A DNA stretch of 29,586 nucleotides from Deltaproteobacteria bacterium (GCA_023381945.1 JAMCQY010000293.1:1-29586), one strand, 5' to 3'. Numbered from the stretch's first letter, positions 15,063 through 22,251 are shown. Translations and numbers: made by a program. Notes: a model not told the origin generated them from the sequence alone.

Positions 15063-15081
15063 GCCCAAGCCTAGCTTGGGC
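15063..15081. repeat. Perfect hairpin GCCCAAG-5-CTTGGGC
   Basis: A 7-bp stem with loop CCTAG is followed by eight A on the plus strand. The run of T therefore precedes the hairpin on the minus strand, so it is not a terminator in either direction. It lies at the break point of the integrase fragment. Confidence 0.7.
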
Positions 15082-15145
15082 AAAAAAAAGTATTCCAAGA
15101 TTAAAAACACAGGCTGGAAGCCGGCGCTGCCAAGATTATCCCTGC

Positions 15146-15236
15146 GGAGAGATGCCCGAGAGGCTGAAGGGGCACGATTGGAAATCGTGTGAACGCCAAA
15201 AGCGTTCCGAGGGTTCGAATCCCTCTCTCTCCGCCA
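15146..15236 (+). tRNA. tRNA-Ser (anticodon GGA)
   Basis: The 91-nt gene folds as a class II tRNA. GGAGAGA (15146-15152) pairs with TCTCTCC (15226-15232), the discriminator is G, and CCA is encoded at 15234-15236. The anticodon arm is CACGA-TTGGAAA-TCGTG, which gives anticodon GGA. A long variable arm follows, as in all tRNA-Ser, then the T arm GAGGG-TTCGAAT-CCCTC. It reads UCC and UCU codons and appears intact. Confidence 0.97.
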
Positions 15237-15280
15237 GTTTCAGTAGCCATTAGTCAGTAATCAGTCCCCCAAAAAACTCC

Positions 15281-15967
15281 ATGCCGGTCAATCTAAAACA
15301 CCTCACACTGGGATTCATCGGTCTCTTTGTAGTGTTCGCCCTGGCCTTGTTTCTGCCGGCCGGCACGATTTTCTGGCCGGCGGGCTGGGCCTACCTGATT
15401 CTGTTCTTCGGCGCTAACGCCGCCCTGGCCGTATGGCTGCTCAGACACAGCCCCGAATTATTGCAGGAGCGCCTGACCGGTTTTGGCAAACGTGGCGAAC
15501 CACTCTGGGATAAAGTGTTTTTAGTGACTCTGGAAGTGTTCTTCCTATCCTGGTTTGTCTTGATGGGACTCGATGCCGTGCGTTTCCACTGGTCGCAGAT
15601 GCCGGGCTGGCTCCAGGTGGCGGGGGTCCTTCTCGTACTGGGTTCTTTCTACCTCTTTTTCCTGACCTTTCGGGAAAATCCGTATCTATCCCCTGCGGTC
15701 CGGGTCCAAGCGGAGCGCGGGCAAACGGTGATCACCACCGGGCCGTATCAGTATGTGCGCCATCCAATGTACGCTGCGGTGATCCCCTTTGCGGCAGGCA
15801 CCGCCCTTTTACTGGGGTCCTGGTGGGGGCTGCTCATGGCGCTGCTCTTAAACTTTGGGTTAGCTTACCGGGCGGTGCAGGAAGAACGCGTGCTGAGCGC
15901 CGAACTGCCCGGCTATAAAGAGTATATGGCGCAGGTAAAATACCGCTTCATCCCGCATGTCTGGTAG
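15281..15967 (+). CDS. Isoprenylcysteine carboxyl methyltransferase-like membrane protein
   Basis: The 228-residue integral membrane protein has about five hydrophobic spans (residues 8-28, 32-52, 78-100, 108-128 and 165-190). The C-terminal signature GPYQYVRHPMYAA and the EE motif in RAVQEERVLSAELPGYKEYM place it in the ICMT/PEMT-like methyltransferase superfamily, which uses S-adenosylmethionine at the membrane face. In bacteria the substrate is usually unknown, since there are no prenylated CAAX proteins; lipids or small isoprenoids are possible. ATG 15281 has no obvious ribosome site. It stands alone between the tRNA gene and the VOC gene. Confidence 0.75.
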   Translation: MPVNLKHLTLGFIGLFVVFALALFLPAGTIFWPAGWAYLILFFGANAALAVWLLRHSPELLQERLTGFGKRGEPLWDKVFLVTLEVFFLSWFVLMGLDAVRFHWSQMPGWLQVAGVLLVLGSFYLFFLTFRENPYLSPAVRVQAERGQTVITTGPYQYVRHPMYAAVIPFAAGTALLLGSWWGLLMALLLNFGLAYRAVQEERVLSAELPGYKEYMAQVKYRFIPHVW

Positions 15968-16057
15968 GGGCGCCGGAATCGGGCCGCACCTTGCACCTTG
16001 GGTCAAACATTCCTAACTTTTTGCTTAATTTCAAGAACAAGAAAAGGAGGAATGGCA

Positions 16058-16438
16058 ATGTTCAATGTGGTGCATTTCGAAATTCCCGCGGATGATGTGG
16101 AACGAGCTAGAAAATTTTACAGCGGGCTGTTTGGCTGGAAAATTGAAAAATTCACCGGCCCCACTCCCATGGAGTATTGGGAAATTGCCACTGGCGCCGA
16201 AAAGGGTGAGATGGGCCTGTCGGGCGGGGGCATGATGCAGCGGCAAATGCCCGAGGAACGTATTACCATGTATGTTAATGTGCCCTCCGTCGATGATTAC
16301 GTGGCCAAGGTCAAGAAGCTGGGAGGCCGGGTGGTCGTTCCCAAAATGGCGGTTCCTGAAATGGGATACTTTGCGGTATGTCTCGATCCGGAAAATAACG
16401 GCTTCGGGATCTGGGAGGTTAATCCCCAGGCCATGTAA
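16058..16438 (+). CDS. VOC-family (glyoxalase/bleomycin-resistance fold) protein
   Basis: The 126-residue protein is a single VOC domain pair: VVHFEIPADDVERARKFYSGLFGWK in the first half, and YVNVPSVDDYVAKVKKLGGRV then AVCLDPENNGFGIWE in the second. His6, Glu8 and the late Glu are candidate metal ligands. The family includes glyoxalases, dioxygenases and resistance proteins, so the substrate cannot be assigned. ATG 16058 is preferred over ATG 16052 because GGAGG ends at 16050, seven bases before it. Confidence 0.8.
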   Translation: MFNVVHFEIPADDVERARKFYSGLFGWKIEKFTGPTPMEYWEIATGAEKGEMGLSGGGMMQRQMPEERITMYVNVPSVDDYVAKVKKLGGRVVVPKMAVPEMGYFAVCLDPENNGFGIWEVNPQAM

Positions 16439-16440
16439 TG

Positions 16441-16573
16441 CCGTTTTCGTTGCCCGTTTTCAGTTTCCGTAAAAGCCGGAGCGAAATATCACTGCCAGGC
16501 CTGAGCAAAGTATGTTAATATCATTAATGAAAAAGCCTGAAAGCAAAAACGGCAAACGGAAAACGGAAAACGG
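16441..16573. repeat. Imperfect inverted repeat upstream of dnaX
   Basis: The left arm begins CCGTTTTCGTTGCCCGTTTT (16441-16470). The right arm (16549-16573) contains three AACGG-type units and is roughly its reverse complement, with small offsets. TTAAT-3-ATTAA lies between them and may be part of the dnaX promoter. The right arm ends five bases before the dnaX start codon, so the element also forms the dnaX 5' leader. Confidence 0.5.
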
Positions 16574-16578
16574 TCCTT

Positions 16579-18225
16579 ATGGCTTATCAAGTGCTGGCCC
16601 GGAAGTGGCGGCCCCAGACCTTTGAGGAGGTGGTGGGTCAGGAGCCCATCACCCGCACCCTGCAAAACGCCCTGGCTTCCGGGCGGGTGGCCCACGCCTT
16701 CCTGTTCAGCGGCCCCCGGGGGGTGGGCAAGACCTCGGTGGCCCGCATCCTGGCCAAGGCCCTCAACTGTGTGGCCGGCCCCACTCCGCAGCCGGATAAT
16801 ACCTGCGAGGTCTGCCGCCAGATCACCAACGGGTCCTCGCTCGATGTCCTGGAAATTGACGGCGCCTCGAACCGCGGCATTGACGAAGTCCGCGATCTGC
16901 GTGAAAAGATTAAATATCTGCCGGCCCAGGGCAAGTTCAAGGTCTACATCATCGATGAAGTCCACATGCTCACCAAGGAGGCCTTCAACGCCCTGTTGAA
17001 GACCCTGGAGGAGCCCCCGGCCCACGCGGTCTTTATCCTGGCCACCACCGAGCCCCACAAGGTGCCGGTGACCATCCTCTCCCGCTGTCAGCGTTATGAC
17101 TTTCGCCGCATCCCTACAGGGTTGATTCAGGAATACCTGGGGAAATTGGCCAGTCAGGAAGGCTGGCACATCGACCCCGAAGGCCTGGCCCTGGTGGCCC
17201 GGGCCGCGGAGGGGGGCTTGCGGGACGCCCAGGGATTCCTGGACCAGGTGGTGACTTTCGGCGGCGAAGACGTCACCCCCGCCGAAATCGCCCGTATCCT
17301 GGGGGTGACGGACCGGGGAGCGCTGCTCTCCGCGCTTCAGGCCGTTATCGACCGCAACGGCCCGGAAGTGCTCAGCCTGATCGACGAGCTTTATAACCAG
17401 GGCCATGACCTGCGGCGCTTTTATCAAGATTTGGTGCTCTATGCCCGGCATTTACTGCTGGCGGGCCTGCACCGCGAGTCCCGGCAACTGGCGGCGGTGG
17501 CCGATAGCGAGTGGGAAGAGCTGACCGCTCTGGCCAGGCGGACTTCTGAAGTTCACCTGCATAATCTGCTCACTGTGCTGCTGCAGGGCGAGGAAGAGCT
17601 GAGACGGGCCGCCCAGCCGCGGCTGGCCCTGGAAGTGCTGCTCCTGAAGCTGGTTCACCTGGAGCCGATGCGGCCGCTAAATATCTGGCTGGAAAAACTG
17701 GAGAAGTTGGAGCAGCGGCTGGAAAGCCGAGGCATTGCTGCTGCCAAACCCGCCCCAGTAGCGCAGGCGTCCCCGCCTGTGAAAGCGCAGGCGGCTCCAC
17801 CTGTGACTGCAGTGCAGGCGTCGGTGGCGCAGGCGTCCCAACCTGCGGAACCATTGGTCCCGGCGGACGCGACCCTGCCGGAAAAATGGGACGCCTTTTT
17901 ACAATTTGTTCAAGATCGAGGAGAGGCTCCTTTATACGGGAGGCTTTCTAAGTGCCTCCTGATTGGGGAGACGGATCACCGCTTGCAATTGGAAACAGGC
18001 CCGACCTGGAATGCCGTGGGCCGGGCTCATGAGTCTCATTTGCGCGAACTGGTCCGGGTTTTTTTTGGAGAAGATTACGACCTGGAGATCAAAACTCCTG
18101 AAGCCAAACCCCCGGCGAAAAAGGCTGCGGCCAAGAAATCCTTTAAGATGACAGAACTCAAACAGCAGGCCCTGGAGGTCTTCGGAGGCGCCTTTGTCTC
18201 TCCGGGGAAGGAGGATCCTGAGTGA
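16579..18225 (+). CDS. dnaX: DNA polymerase III subunit gamma/tau
   Basis: DnaX is the clamp-loader ATPase of the replicative polymerase. The 548-residue protein begins MAYQVLARKWRPQTFEEVVG. It has Walker A GPRGVGKTS (residues 45-53), zinc-module residues Cys64, Cys76 and Cys79, Walker B VYIIDEVHML, and the sensor 1 region ATTEPHKVPVTILSRCQRYDF. Domain III follows, then an Ala/Pro/Gln-rich linker (about residues 392-435) and a C-terminal domain ending in Lys-rich sequence. The position usually held by the second zinc Cys is Asp73. The linker is built from palindromic DNA repeats (17761-17847). No convincing A-AAA-AAG slippery site was found, so a separate gamma form is not predicted here. It overlaps ybaB by four bases. 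Confidence 0.96.
   Translation: MAYQVLARKWRPQTFEEVVGQEPITRTLQNALASGRVAHAFLFSGPRGVGKTSVARILAKALNCVAGPTPQPDNTCEVCRQITNGSSLDVLEIDGASNRGIDEVRDLREKIKYLPAQGKFKVYIIDEVHMLTKEAFNALLKTLEEPPAHAVFILATTEPHKVPVTILSRCQRYDFRRIPTGLIQEYLGKLASQEGWHIDPEGLALVARAAEGGLRDAQGFLDQVVTFGGEDVTPAEIARILGVTDRGALLSALQAVIDRNGPEVLSLIDELYNQGHDLRRFYQDLVLYARHLLLAGLHRESRQLAAVADSEWEELTALARRTSEVHLHNLLTVLLQGEEELRRAAQPRLALEVLLLKLVHLEPMRPLNIWLEKLEKLEQRLESRGIAAAKPAPVAQASPPVKAQAAPPVTAVQASVAQASQPAEPLVPADATLPEKWDAFLQFVQDRGEAPLYGRLSKCLLIGETDHRLQLETGPTWNAVGRAHESHLRELVRVFFGEDYDLEIKTPEAKPPAKKAAAKKSFKMTELKQQALEVFGGAFVSPGKEDPE
17761..17847 (+). repeat. Palindromic GC-rich repeat units inside the dnaX linker
   Basis: Three 21-base units opening GCGCAGGCG and closing CCTGTG or CCTGCG lie at 17761-17781, 17785-17805 and 17827-17847, with a partial unit at 17812-17826. 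Each can fold on itself (AGGCG/CGCCT type). They are translated as Ala/Gln/Pro-rich linker (VAQASPP, KAQAAPP, VAQASQP). Similar hairpins occur in non-coding DNA at 27345-27386. Confidence 0.8.
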
Positions 18226-18533
18226 AGAATATGATGAGCATGATGAAGCAGGCCCAGAAACTGCAGGCCAAGATGGTGGAGATGCAGGCGGAGATGGGCA
18301 ACCGCACGGTCAGCGCGGCATCCGGCGGCGGCATGGTGGAAGCCGTGGTCAATGGCCGCCAGGAGTTGGTGAGCCTGCGCATCGATAAAGAAGTGGTGTC
18401 CCCGGATGACGTGGAGATGCTCCAGGACCTGATTTTCGCGGCAGTGAACGAGGCCCTGAACCGCAGTCGTGAAATGATGGCTCAGGAGATGAGTAAGCTC
18501 ACCGGGGGCATGCAAATCCCAGGTCTGTTTTAA
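18222..18533 (+). CDS. ybaB: YbaB/EbfC-family nucleoid-associated protein
   Basis: The 103-residue protein starts at GTG 18222, overlapping the dnaX stop (GTGA), with AAGGAGG seven bases upstream. It has the family pattern: a Met/Gln-rich N-terminal helix (MMSMMKQAQKLQAKMVEMQAE), then VEAVVNGRQELVSLRIDKE and the C-terminal helix ending KLTGGMQIPGLF. Family members are dimeric DNA-binding proteins that affect nucleoid organisation. The dnaX-ybaB-recR order is the widespread conserved one and suggests a shared transcript. Confidence 0.95.
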   Translation: MKNMMSMMKQAQKLQAKMVEMQAEMGNRTVSAASGGGMVEAVVNGRQELVSLRIDKEVVSPDDVEMLQDLIFAAVNEALNRSREMMAQEMSKLTGGMQIPGLF

Positions 18534-18536
18534 GTA

Positions 18537-18679
18537 GGGGCGACCCGCTGGATCGCCCTTAGCTGTCAGCTATCAGGTGATATAGGGCGGCCTGTGGCCG
18601 CCAAAAATAACGGCGGGCACAGCCCGCCCTTTAGGAATTTCAATGTCAGGCAACGCTTATCCCGCCGCTTTGCGGCGGG
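18537..18679. repeat. Four successive hairpins between ybaB and the start of recR
   Basis: GGGCGA-9-TCGCCC (18538-18558), GGCGGCC-3-GGCCGCC (18586-18602) and GGCGGGC-3-GCCCGCC (18612-18628, then CTTT) lie in the gap. CCCGCCGC-3-GCGGCGGG (18661-18679) lies inside recR codons 7-13. They resemble extragenic palindromes. The third could act as a weak terminator or mRNA stabiliser, and the last two could pair alternatively around the recR start. Confidence 0.7.
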
Positions 18680-19248
18680 TGATTACCGATATCGGCAAAT
18701 GGCCCGGGGTGGGGGAAAAGACTGCGTCACGTATGGCTATGCACCTGCTGCGGACCCCAAAGGAGGAGGTCCTGGAATTGGCTCAGGCCCTGCTGGAGCT
18801 GAAAGAGAAGATTCAGCTCTGCCGCCAATGCTATGCCTTCGCCGACCAGGAACGCTGCCCGGTCTGTGCCGACCCCGGCCGCCAGCCGGGAAAACTGCTG
18901 GTGGTGGCTGAGCCCGGGGATCTCCTGGCCATCGAGAAGGTGGGCTGGTACAAGGGCCGCTATCACGTCCTGGGCGGCCTGATCGCTCCCCTTGAAGGGG
19001 TGGGCCCCGATGACCTGCGGGTTAAGGAACTGATGGAACGCCTCAAGACTGAGGGGGTGCAGGAAGTGATCCTGGCCCTCAACCCCTCCCTCGAAGGCGA
19101 GACCACCACCAGCTATCTCGCCATGGAATTGAAGCCCCTGGGCGTGAAAGTGACCCGCATCGCCTACGGCCTGCCCATGGGCGGGGAGATCAAATACGCC
19201 GACCAGCAGACCTTGAAGGAGTCATTGAGCCATCGGGTGGAGGCGTGA
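18643..19248 (+). CDS. recR: Recombination mediator RecR
   Basis: RecR helps RecF/RecO load RecA on gapped single-stranded DNA. The 201-residue protein has the standard order: the helix-hairpin-helix WPGVGEKTASRMAMHLL (residues 25-41), the zinc finger LCRQC...ERCPVC, the Toprim segment VVAEPGDLLAIEKVGWYKGRYHVLGG, and the C-terminal Walker-like end MGGEIKYADQQTL. The length is normal. Its 5' end contains a perfect GC-rich hairpin. It is third in the dnaX-ybaB-recR cluster. Confidence 0.97.
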   Translation: MSGNAYPAALRRVITDIGKWPGVGEKTASRMAMHLLRTPKEEVLELAQALLELKEKIQLCRQCYAFADQERCPVCADPGRQPGKLLVVAEPGDLLAIEKVGWYKGRYHVLGGLIAPLEGVGPDDLRVKELMERLKTEGVQEVILALNPSLEGETTTSYLAMELKPLGVKVTRIAYGLPMGGEIKYADQQTLKESLSHRVEA

Positions 19249-19256
19249 TAAGGGTT

Positions 19257-19321
19257 CAGGGACCAGGGATCAGGGGTCAGGAAACAGCCTGTGATCTCTG
19301 GTCCCTGATCCCTAATCCCTG
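19257..19321. repeat. Imperfect inverted repeat between recR and rodA
   Basis: GGGACCAGGGATCAGG on the left and CTGGTCCCTGATCCCTAATC on the right form an imperfect, slippery inverted repeat made of CAGGGAxx units. It fills almost the whole recR-rodA gap. It resembles dispersed repeats of this bacterial group. It may end the recR transcript, but no U-tract follows. Confidence 0.6.
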
Positions 19322-19329
19322 CGTTTAAT

Positions 19330-20430
19330 ATGTTTGACCGCCGCTTAGTCCAAAATTTTGATTACCTGTTGCTGGCGCTGGTGCTGCTCATCACCGGCAT
19401 GGGCATCGTCAACCTGTATAGCGCCGGGTTCAACCGGGGCGAAGGCACGCCGATCTATATCAAGCAGATGTATTGGCTGGCAATGGGCCTCGGGGTGATG
19501 TTCTTCACCCTATGCTACGATTACCGGCACCTGGAAAAGCTGGCTTATGTCGTTTATGGTCTGAGCATTCTGTTGCTGGTTGGAGTAATGGTGGCCGGGA
19601 AGACGGTCTACGGCTCCAAGCGCTGGCTGATCTTGGGCCCCATTTCCTTCCAGCCGTCGGAGTTGGCCAAGATCGGGGTCATCCTGGCGCTGTCCACTTA
19701 CTTCAGCCGACGCCCCCGGCTGGATTCCATGGGCCTCAAGGAACTGATAGTCCCCGGACTCTTGGTATTGGTGCCGGTGGGCCTGATTATCAAACAACCG
19801 GATCTGGGTTCCGGCATCCTGGTGGCCCTGGTGGCGGGCAGCATCATCTTTGCCGCCGGCGTCCGTTGGCGCACTTTGGTTGGCGGCGCTTTGACCTTTG
19901 GGCTATGTTCGCCGCTAATCTGGCATTTCCTCAAGGATTACCAGCGCCAGCGAGTGCTAACTTTTCTCAATCCTGAGAAGGACCCCCTGGGCGCGGGCTA
20001 TCACATCCTGCAATCCATGATCGCGGTGGGTTCCGGGCGTTTTTGGGGCAAAGGCTTTTTGCAAGGGACCCAGAGCCAGCTCTATTTCCTGCCGGAGCAG
20101 CACACCGACTTCGTCTTTTCAGTTTTTGCCGAAGAATGGGGTTTCGTTGGTTCAGCGCTGCTGCTGCTGTTGTTCACCGGCCTGGCACTATGGGGCTTAC
20201 AGGTCTCCCGGGACTGCAAGGAGCGCTTCGGCCATTATCTGGCCCTCGGGGTGACCGCCCTGATCTTCTGGCAGATCTTCATCAACCTTTGCATGGTCAC
20301 GGGTTTTATGCCGGTGGTGGGCATCCCGTTGCCATTGTTCAGTTACGGCGGCTCCTCGCTCATTACTACCCTTCTGGGAGTCGGATTCCTCCTCAATATC
20401 CGTATGCGGCGGTATCTTTTCGGGGGATGA
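19330..20430 (+). CDS. rodA: Peptidoglycan glycosyltransferase RodA (SEDS family)
   Basis: The 366-residue polytopic membrane protein has about ten hydrophobic spans. SEDS polymerases build peptidoglycan glycan strands together with a class B PBP; RodA serves lateral-wall elongation. Visible family motifs are QPSELAKIG, QPDLGSG, QRQRVLTFLNPEKDPLGAGYH, WGKGFLQGTQSQL, LPEQHTDFVFSVFAEEWGF and GIPLPLFSYGGSS. The last 108 bases are duplicated with seven differences at 20949-21056, beyond a hicBA pair. The copy joined to the gene gives a normal C-terminus, so the gene is intact. Confidence 0.95.
   Translation: MFDRRLVQNFDYLLLALVLLITGMGIVNLYSAGFNRGEGTPIYIKQMYWLAMGLGVMFFTLCYDYRHLEKLAYVVYGLSILLLVGVMVAGKTVYGSKRWLILGPISFQPSELAKIGVILALSTYFSRRPRLDSMGLKELIVPGLLVLVPVGLIIKQPDLGSGILVALVAGSIIFAAGVRWRTLVGGALTFGLCSPLIWHFLKDYQRQRVLTFLNPEKDPLGAGYHILQSMIAVGSGRFWGKGFLQGTQSQLYFLPEQHTDFVFSVFAEEWGFVGSALLLLLFTGLALWGLQVSRDCKERFGHYLALGVTALIFWQIFINLCMVTGFMPVVGIPLPLFSYGGSSLITTLLGVGFLLNIRMRRYLFGG
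20323..20430 (+). repeat. Direct repeat of the rodA 3' end, copy A
   Basis: These 108 bases include the rodA stop (TGA) and code IPLPLFSYGGSSLITTLLG and the rest of the C-terminus. They match 20949-21056 at 101 of 108 positions by eye count. The offset is exactly 626 bases and the alignment has no gaps. Confidence 0.9.
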
Positions 20431-20484
20431 TTTTCGCCATTAAGAAATTATTTTCAGTTTGGGCCGGATACAAAGGAGTAAGTG

Positions 20485-20697
20485 ATGAAAAAACATCGAT
20501 TTACTGTATTGATTGAACGTGATGAAGATGGTTTCTTGGTGGCCACTGTGCCTTCTCTCAAAAGTTGCTACACCCAAGCCAGGAGCATGGAAGAATTATT
20601 GCCGCGGATTAAAGAGGTTATAGAGCTCTGTTTGGAGGAAGAGGAACCAGTTCCTATGGTTTTTGAAGCAGTGCAGCAGATTGAGATTACCATATGA
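20485..20697 (+). CDS. hicB: HicB-family antitoxin (short form)
   Basis: The 70-residue protein begins KKHRFTVLIERDEDGFLVATVPSLKSCYTQARSMEELLPRIKEVIELCLEEE in HicB style, a single partial RNase-H fold without a DNA-binding tail. GGAG at 20475-20478 lies six bases before ATG 20485. It neutralises the HicA toxin; its stop overlaps the hicA start (ATGA). It lies inside the unit flanked by the duplicated rodA ends. The gene appears intact although its hicA partner is frameshifted. Lacking a DNA-binding domain, it may depend on another regulator. Confidence 0.85.
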   Translation: MKKHRFTVLIERDEDGFLVATVPSLKSCYTQARSMEELLPRIKEVIELCLEEEEPVPMVFEAVQQIEITI

Positions 20698-20926
20698 CCC
20701 GCCTGCCTGCGGTCACCTCGACTTTAATGATGAAATTTTTGCAAGATATGGGATTCCAAAAAAGCAGACAGCGTGGCAGCCATATTTTCTTCCACATCCC
20801 GACGGGCGCACTGCAACAGTCCCGTTTCATAAGGGGGAAGATTTGGGTCGGGGGCTTACCAGCAAAATACTTCATGACCTAGAAATCTCCCGGGATTACT
20901 TTCTGACTTGGCTGGAAAAGCAGTAA
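20694..20926 (+). pseudogene. hicA: HicA toxin, frameshifted
   Basis: The first frame reads TRLPAVTSTLMMKFLQDMGFQKSRQRGSH, with the conserved RQRGSH motif carrying the catalytic histidine. Near 20790-20800 the homology moves to another frame and continues HPDGRTATVPFHKGEDLGRG, then LTSKILHDLEISRDYFLTWL to a stop at 20926. One base appears to be missing. Unless this is a sequencing error, the toxin is not made in full and the module is non-toxic. Confidence 0.8.
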
Positions 20927-20948
20927 GTTCTAAGAGCGGAGATCGGAT

Positions 20949-21056
20949 ATCCCTTTGCCCCTGTTCAGTTACGGCGGCTCCTCGCTCATCACTACCCTTC
21001 TGGGAGTCGGATTCCTCCTCAATATCCGTACGCGGCGGTATCTTTTCGGGGGCTAA
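20949..21056 (+). repeat. Direct repeat of the rodA 3' end, copy B
   Basis: The copy starts at ATCCC and ends with TAA at 21054-21056. All but one of the seven differences from copy A are silent or affect only the stop codon; the exception reads Thr for Met near the end. This is the pattern of a related functional allele rather than of random decay. The atp promoter region follows directly. Confidence 0.9.
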
Positions 21057-21075
21057 AAATTTTTTGAAAAAGTTT

Positions 21076-21104
21076 TTGACACCCACTTGAAAATAGGCTA
21101 AAAA
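21076..21104 (+). promoter_or_regulatory. Likely promoter of the atp operon
   Basis: TTGACA at 21076-21081, a 17-base spacer and TAAAAA at 21099-21104 form a perfect -35 with a moderate -10. It lies about 100 bases before the first atp gene, right after the second rodA end copy. Confidence 0.5.
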
Positions 21105-21205
21105 GGCAAATGTGAAAAGTTACACATGGCCTTTCCCTCAGGAAATACCTCTTAAGCAGCTAAGTAAATGAATTAATTAAATAAACCAAGAGGTGGCAGC
21201 CAGGT

Positions 21206-21634
21206 ATGGATTTACCGAATTTTACAGTAATCCCAATGATTGTCATTTTTTTAGCCACGGTTTATCTCCTTAATATGGTGCTGTTCCGGCCCATCCGGAA
21301 CGCCCTGAAGGAGCGCCAGGCCAGACTCGACGCCCAAGCAGCCGACATCAACCTCATGGAGACCCAGGGTCAGGGCCTTGATAGTGAAATCAAGGACAAA
21401 CTGGCCGCGGCCCGGCGGGAAGGGGCCGGGGCTCGGGAGGCTTTGAAACAGGAAGGGGCCGCTGCGGAAACTTCTTTATTGGAGGAAGTGAAGCGGGAAG
21501 CGGACCTGGAATGGTCGCGGGTGGAGCAGAAAATCAAGGAAGACGTGCGCCGGGCCCGAGAGTCGCTTAAGGCTCAGGCCGAATCCTTTGCCCAGTTGCT
21601 GGCCTCCAAGATCTTGGGGAGGGAGCTCTCATGA
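21206..21634 (+). CDS. atpF': ATP synthase Fo subunit b' (peripheral stalk)
   Basis: The 142-residue protein has one N-terminal membrane helix (VIPMIVIFLATVYLLNMVLF), then FRPIRNALKERQARLDAQ and a long charged coiled coil to the end. It forms the peripheral stalk as a heterodimer with the subunit b encoded next. A b'/b pair in front of atpH is usual for several deltaproteobacterial atp operons. It overlaps atpF by four bases. Confidence 0.88.
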   Translation: MDLPNFTVIPMIVIFLATVYLLNMVLFRPIRNALKERQARLDAQAADINLMETQGQGLDSEIKDKLAAARREGAGAREALKQEGAAAETSLLEEVKREADLEWSRVEQKIKEDVRRARESLKAQAESFAQLLASKILGRELS

Positions 21635-22251
21635 AGATGGGGAACAGAACTGGTAAACAGTGGGTTTTTGCAATCCTGATGGCTTTGGGCTTGTGCCTGC
21701 TTTTAGTTAGCGCAGGTCTGGCGGAGGAGGCAGCTCACGGCGATGGCCACGGGGGTATCAGCCCCGCCAAGATTTATGACTTCACCTGGCGCACCGTAAA
21801 TTTCCTCCTCTTTGCAGGAATCTTGGTCTATTTGCTGGTCAAGAAGGTTGATGTCAAAGGCGTCTTTGCCAAACGTTCCCAGGCAATCGCCGAGACCCTG
21901 GAAACTCTGGAAAGCAAGAAGGCGCAGGCGGCCGCGGCCCTAAAAGAGATGGAAGCCCGCCTGGCCGAAGTGGCCAAGGAACGTGAAGCCATTATCAAGC
22001 AGTATATGGCCGAAGGCGAAATCGAAAAATCCAAGATTTTGGATAAGGCCAACCAGGTGGCTGCACGGATCAAGGAAATGGCCACTCTGTCGATTCAGCA
22101 GGAGACCCTGAGGGCCACCCAGGAATTGAAAAAAGAAGTGGCGGATATGGCCACCAAAATGGCCGAAGACCTCATCAAAGAAAAAGCGACCTTCGCCGAC
22201 CAGCAGGTTCTGGTGGAGGAATATCTTAAAAAGGTGGTGGAAGCCCATTGA
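21631..22251 (+). CDS. atpF: ATP synthase Fo subunit b
   Basis: The 206-residue protein starts with a hydrophobic segment (WVFAILMALGLCLLLVSAGLA) that looks like a signal peptide. A His/Gly-rich stretch follows, then a second membrane span (VNFLLFAGILVYLLVKKVDV) and a long alanine- and glutamate-rich coiled coil. It has an extra N-terminal segment compared with E. coli b, as is common in this lineage. With b' it forms the stator that holds F1 through the delta subunit. ATGA overlap with atpF' and TTGA overlap with atpH indicate coupling. Confidence 0.92.
   Translation: MKMGNRTGKQWVFAILMALGLCLLLVSAGLAEEAAHGDGHGGISPAKIYDFTWRTVNFLLFAGILVYLLVKKVDVKGVFAKRSQAIAETLETLESKKAQAAAALKEMEARLAEVAKEREAIIKQYMAEGEIEKSKILDKANQVAARIKEMATLSIQQETLRATQELKKEVADMATKMAEDLIKEKATFADQQVLVEEYLKKVVEAH

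Noticed and set aside
15063..15090. Terminator
   Set aside because: The hairpin is followed by A on the plus strand, so no U-tract follows the stem in either direction.
15211..15236. tRNA-Ser 3' end as the attachment site of the integrase fragment
   Set aside because: No second copy of the tRNA 3' end was found in the window, and the fragment lies on the 5' side of the tRNA.
17761..17847. CRISPR array
   Set aside because: The repeats are adjacent, palindromic and within an open dnaX frame; there are no unique spacers of constant length.
18110..18135. Programmed -1 frameshift site in dnaX
   Set aside because: The GCGAAAAAGG stretch has only five A and does not form an A-AAA-AAG slippery heptamer in the right frame.
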